Part shown: positions 32,802-35,652 of the stretch, piece by piece
Numbering within the stretch: the first letter of the stretch is position 1
Layout of the letters: each line of letters starts with the position of its first letter
Assembly (NCBI RefSeq): GCF_001949145.1
Contig: NW_019091536.1
Span: 283,076 to 318,727 of the forward strand
Direction of reading: 5' to 3'
Source of the DNA: Acanthaster planci
Taxonomy: Eukaryota; Echinodermata; Asteroidea; Valvatida; Acanthasteridae
Length of the DNA stretch: 35,652 nt
Translations under genes and position numbers: made by a program
The notes under the pieces: model-generated
Seen by the model: the letters and a program-made list of their open reading frames with translations, nothing else
What the model was told of the DNA's origin: nothing
Database searches by the model: none

Positions 32802-35652
32802 AAGATCAGAATAGTTCAAAATGTCAACTCATTGAAGAGAAAAAGATGAACAAGTCGCCTACACATAAAATAGACATACATGTATTTTATGCAAGTTTAT
32901 ATGTATTGGAGAAGGAATAAAACTGGGATTGGGGTTTGACCTGGTCTTCGCAAGGATAAAGATAATTAGTTTCTGTCGGTGAGAAAGTGTCTGATTTACC
33001 TGGCTACAGCCAGGGGTAACACACGTCTATGGGAAACGGCTGTAGCCGTTGGCTAGCAGCTTTCATAGGCGCACGTGCTATCTCTAGTCGTAGTCATGTT
33101 CAGCGCCAGCGCAAGCTGTAACCTAAAACAACACTGGCAATAATTCATTTTCAAGGGGAGAGGACGCTCCAACCCATCGTGCATGTTGTTTTGCAACCTC
33201 GACTCCATGGGCGAGTGCGCGTTCCTCAGATCGCACAAGGCATGATGGGAACCAACATGGCGCGGCAAGATCGTATCCATGGGAACGAGGTGATGCTTAC
33301 CGCAGTCACTTACTGACACCACACAGTAATTGTGCAGCTGTTAGTTTGCTCAAAGTGGTCCTCAGACTAACGGTTAGACACCACTAACGAGTTTCCGCTG
33401 AGCGGTCTTGACGCGGTGAGTCGCACGAGGAGGGCGCTGTTTGATTTGCATGGCAGCCGGTGAATTCAAAAGTGCAGTCACCCTGGACCTGAGGATGCTT
33501 GTAGCTTTCGTGACCCTTTCTTTCGCCAAACCACAGTGATAGGTGGCAATTTTCATGAACCAATATTGTTAGCCGCCAATGTGGTATAACATCAAGTAGG
33601 CTATTACGAACATAAGGTATGCTAAAACACGAAGGATGATATCCTTATCTTAAAAAGAGAGGGTGTAAAAAAAACTCTGCATTTGTGGGAGAAAAAGATT
33701 TCGACAACCAAGGTTGAATATATGCACAATGTTGATCACCTAAACGAAATCTTTGGAAACAAATTTGAAATGTTTCCATTTTTATGTTTTTTCATGTTCT
33801 GTTAAGTTCAATCCGAAGCCATTCTTTTACCAGAGAGGGTCACAGATCAGGTCTTTGTACTTGAAACATGGCTTATAATAAATTAGAGTCTAGCGTACAG
33901 GCATCTTCAAACAGTGAAAATGCGAATGATCGCTATTAATCAGCGCCTTCGATTACTTTCTTCATACTTTACACATATGAAAAGCACGACTGCGTTCGAT
34001 ATGACACTCGTAACTCCACACTTATCCTAGCCTGGCCCTAGTATTAAACCGACCCGCAGAGTGCGAATTTACCGAAGTTTTCCATCCACGAACAACAGAC
34101 TGTCGCTTAAACGAACGACAAGATTGACAAATGTAAATTTGTTGAGCACACTTAATTACGGTTACAAGGTTGTTTTCAAAAGGCCTGTGATTTAAATTGG
34201 CTGCCTCAGTTTTTATTTGTTTTTTATGAATAAAAAATGCCTATTTTCAGCCAACAATCAAACAAAGGTTGCAAAATAATCTTTTTCCCAAACGAGAGCA
34301 AATTCCAAAGACCTAGGCTTGCCATTCTCTGAGTGCAGGCTTCCTTAAGGAACCTAAAAAATAGGACTTAATTTCCAGGGTGCCACGTTTCAAAAATCCA
34401 TACCAACTTAATGCTCAGAGAGGCAGGCAGCTCTTGTTCTATCTGCATTATCCTTCATATGCTGCAGTCTTCTAACTGGAGGAAGAAATCGATGGGCACG
34501 TTATGCTTATCAGCTCAATGGAATGTTTTACTTTGAGTGTGCACACGTGAATTTATAATGATCCTATTATGTCCTCGGCGGTTTTTTGCCCTTATGGAGG
34601 CCAAAGCTGTAAATCATTTCAAACGGCTCCGGTGGAGGAAAAGGTCAGACTCAATGCATCAGTGAAGTTACTGGGTTAGCTGCAACCGTGGAGGAAAAGT
34701 GCAATTTTTGACCAAAACAGAGACAAGCGCCCTCGTTCGGGTAACACATCATCCAGTGAACCAAGCACCGCGGACACCAAAACGGCTGATTAAAAAGCGC
34801 CCTCAAACTGTACAGAGTTTAGAACAAGTAATCCGAGTCCTCCTTGGTTAATACAAGTACAGGAACAAGCGCTTACTTCGAGAAAAAGTAGTCGGTAACC
34901 GGAATTCATTTGCGTCTGTTTCGGCAAGTTTGGGCCATTCACTATCTTTTCGTTTACATCAAAGGTGATTTTGATTGCCCCAATGCTGGTGCTCTCGAGC
35001 CAAAGGTCGGGGTCTGTTCTTGACATGGTTTCCTGTTCTTTGGGCTCGAACGGCGGGAACACGATGATCCAAGAGCACTGTTCTCAGGAACAGGATCACA
35101 CACCACCTTCTTATCAGGGTTTTACGGGATGACACAGAAAAAACTCGTGAGATTTTGATTTGTGAACAGCATGCAATAAGAAATAGCGAGATGGCTTACA
35201 AAGCCGGAGATAATGGGAAGTTTTGCCAAATGAACAATAATAATTTTCCACAACACAAAAATGAATGTTCGTTTTTAAATAGAAGAGAATTTAGCTCAGT
35301 TATTCAAACATTAACCCTCGACGAACGTAACGGACGCCGTCATTACATTTTATCTTCTGGTAGTGTACCGGTACTACGAGCAATAACCAGTTCAACGTTC
35401 CCGGCGTTCGAGCGGCTGACCACGAACAGATTGAGCTGTTCGTGAACGTTCTAAAACAAGCCGCCAGAACTAAGCCAAATCGGACGTCGCAAGCGCGGGA
35501 GAGCGTGCTAACTGCGTTTTATGCCGAGTCAGCCAAGTCTTCCACGGTGACCAATCCCCGTCAAACTCTGACACCTCGAGGCACCATCTATAACTGCACG
35601 TACGTGAAAATCAGTTTGCGAACAAAATTATGCGCCTCCAATATTGCTTGCA
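32802..35652. other. 3' intergenic flank
   Basis: No gene is supported. It has three GAGGGCGCT motifs (33430-33438 on +; 34736-34744 and 34796-34804 on minus), the two hairpins above, and a hairpin CACGAACAG-ATTGAG-CTGTTCGTG at 35421-35444. The last 19 nt (TGCGCCTCCAA then TTGCA) may be the start of a third MITE copy running out of the window. A 96-codon frame at 35155-35445 has no recognisable features. Confidence 0.5.
32999..33050. repeat. Two adjacent short perfect hairpins
   Basis: CCTGGC-TACA-GCCAGG (32999-33014) and AACGGCT-GT-AGCCGTT (33035-33050) lie 20 nt apart. Their cores (GGCTACAGCC and GGCTGTAGCC) are reverse complements of each other, so the pair can also fold together. Confidence 0.6.

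Overview
This is a stretch of animal nuclear DNA. It has spliced genes with GT-AG introns, TATA boxes and AATAAA signals, long AT-rich intergenic tracts, microsatellites and fold-back (MITE-like) repeats. It contains no bacterial operon, tRNA, rRNA or CRISPR. The gene content fits an echinoderm best. The window carries a tandem group of small secreted or membrane-anchored, Gly/Ser/Asp-rich proteins that resemble the P16 / P16-related skeletogenic membrane proteins of sea urchins and brittle stars. The echinoderm assignment and the P16 link are inference from architecture and composition, not from an alignment.

Four genes are supported, all on the + strand. Gene A spans 657-1485, gene B 5001-5934, gene C 18980-22183 and gene D 30268-31725. 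Each has the same two-exon plan: a very short first coding exon (34-43 nt) holding most of a signal peptide, a phase-1 intron, and one second exon with the whole mature protein. Proteins B, C and D (186, 197 and 187 aa) are type I membrane proteins. Their ectodomains are cysteine-free, low-complexity and Gly/Ser/Asp-rich, followed by one transmembrane helix and a short basic tail. Protein A (167 aa) keeps the gene plan but has a basic pro-like region, an RVRR furin-type site, a tetrapeptide repeat and a hydrophobic C-terminus without a tail, as in GPI-anchored proteins. C and D share an AGDP(A/G)Q motif before the membrane helix, and B and C share a K/AG/GIA juxtamembrane stretch, so these look like old paralogs.

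Layout: 1-656 upstream of A; 1486-5000 A-B spacer; 5935-18840 a 13-kb spacer with fold-back elements, two TATA boxes without a clear gene, and a layered GAT/GAC microsatellite broken by a 303-nt assembly gap; 18841-22183 gene C with a TATA box and a MITE in its 2.6-kb intron; 22184-30267 an 8-kb spacer with a second copy of that MITE; 30268-31725 gene D; 31726-35652 the 3' flank with another fold-back element. The motif GAGGGCGCT recurs far above chance and forms both ends of one fold-back element.

If the P16 reading is right, the cluster encodes cell-surface components that could act at the membrane of biomineralising cells. The sequence alone cannot prove this.
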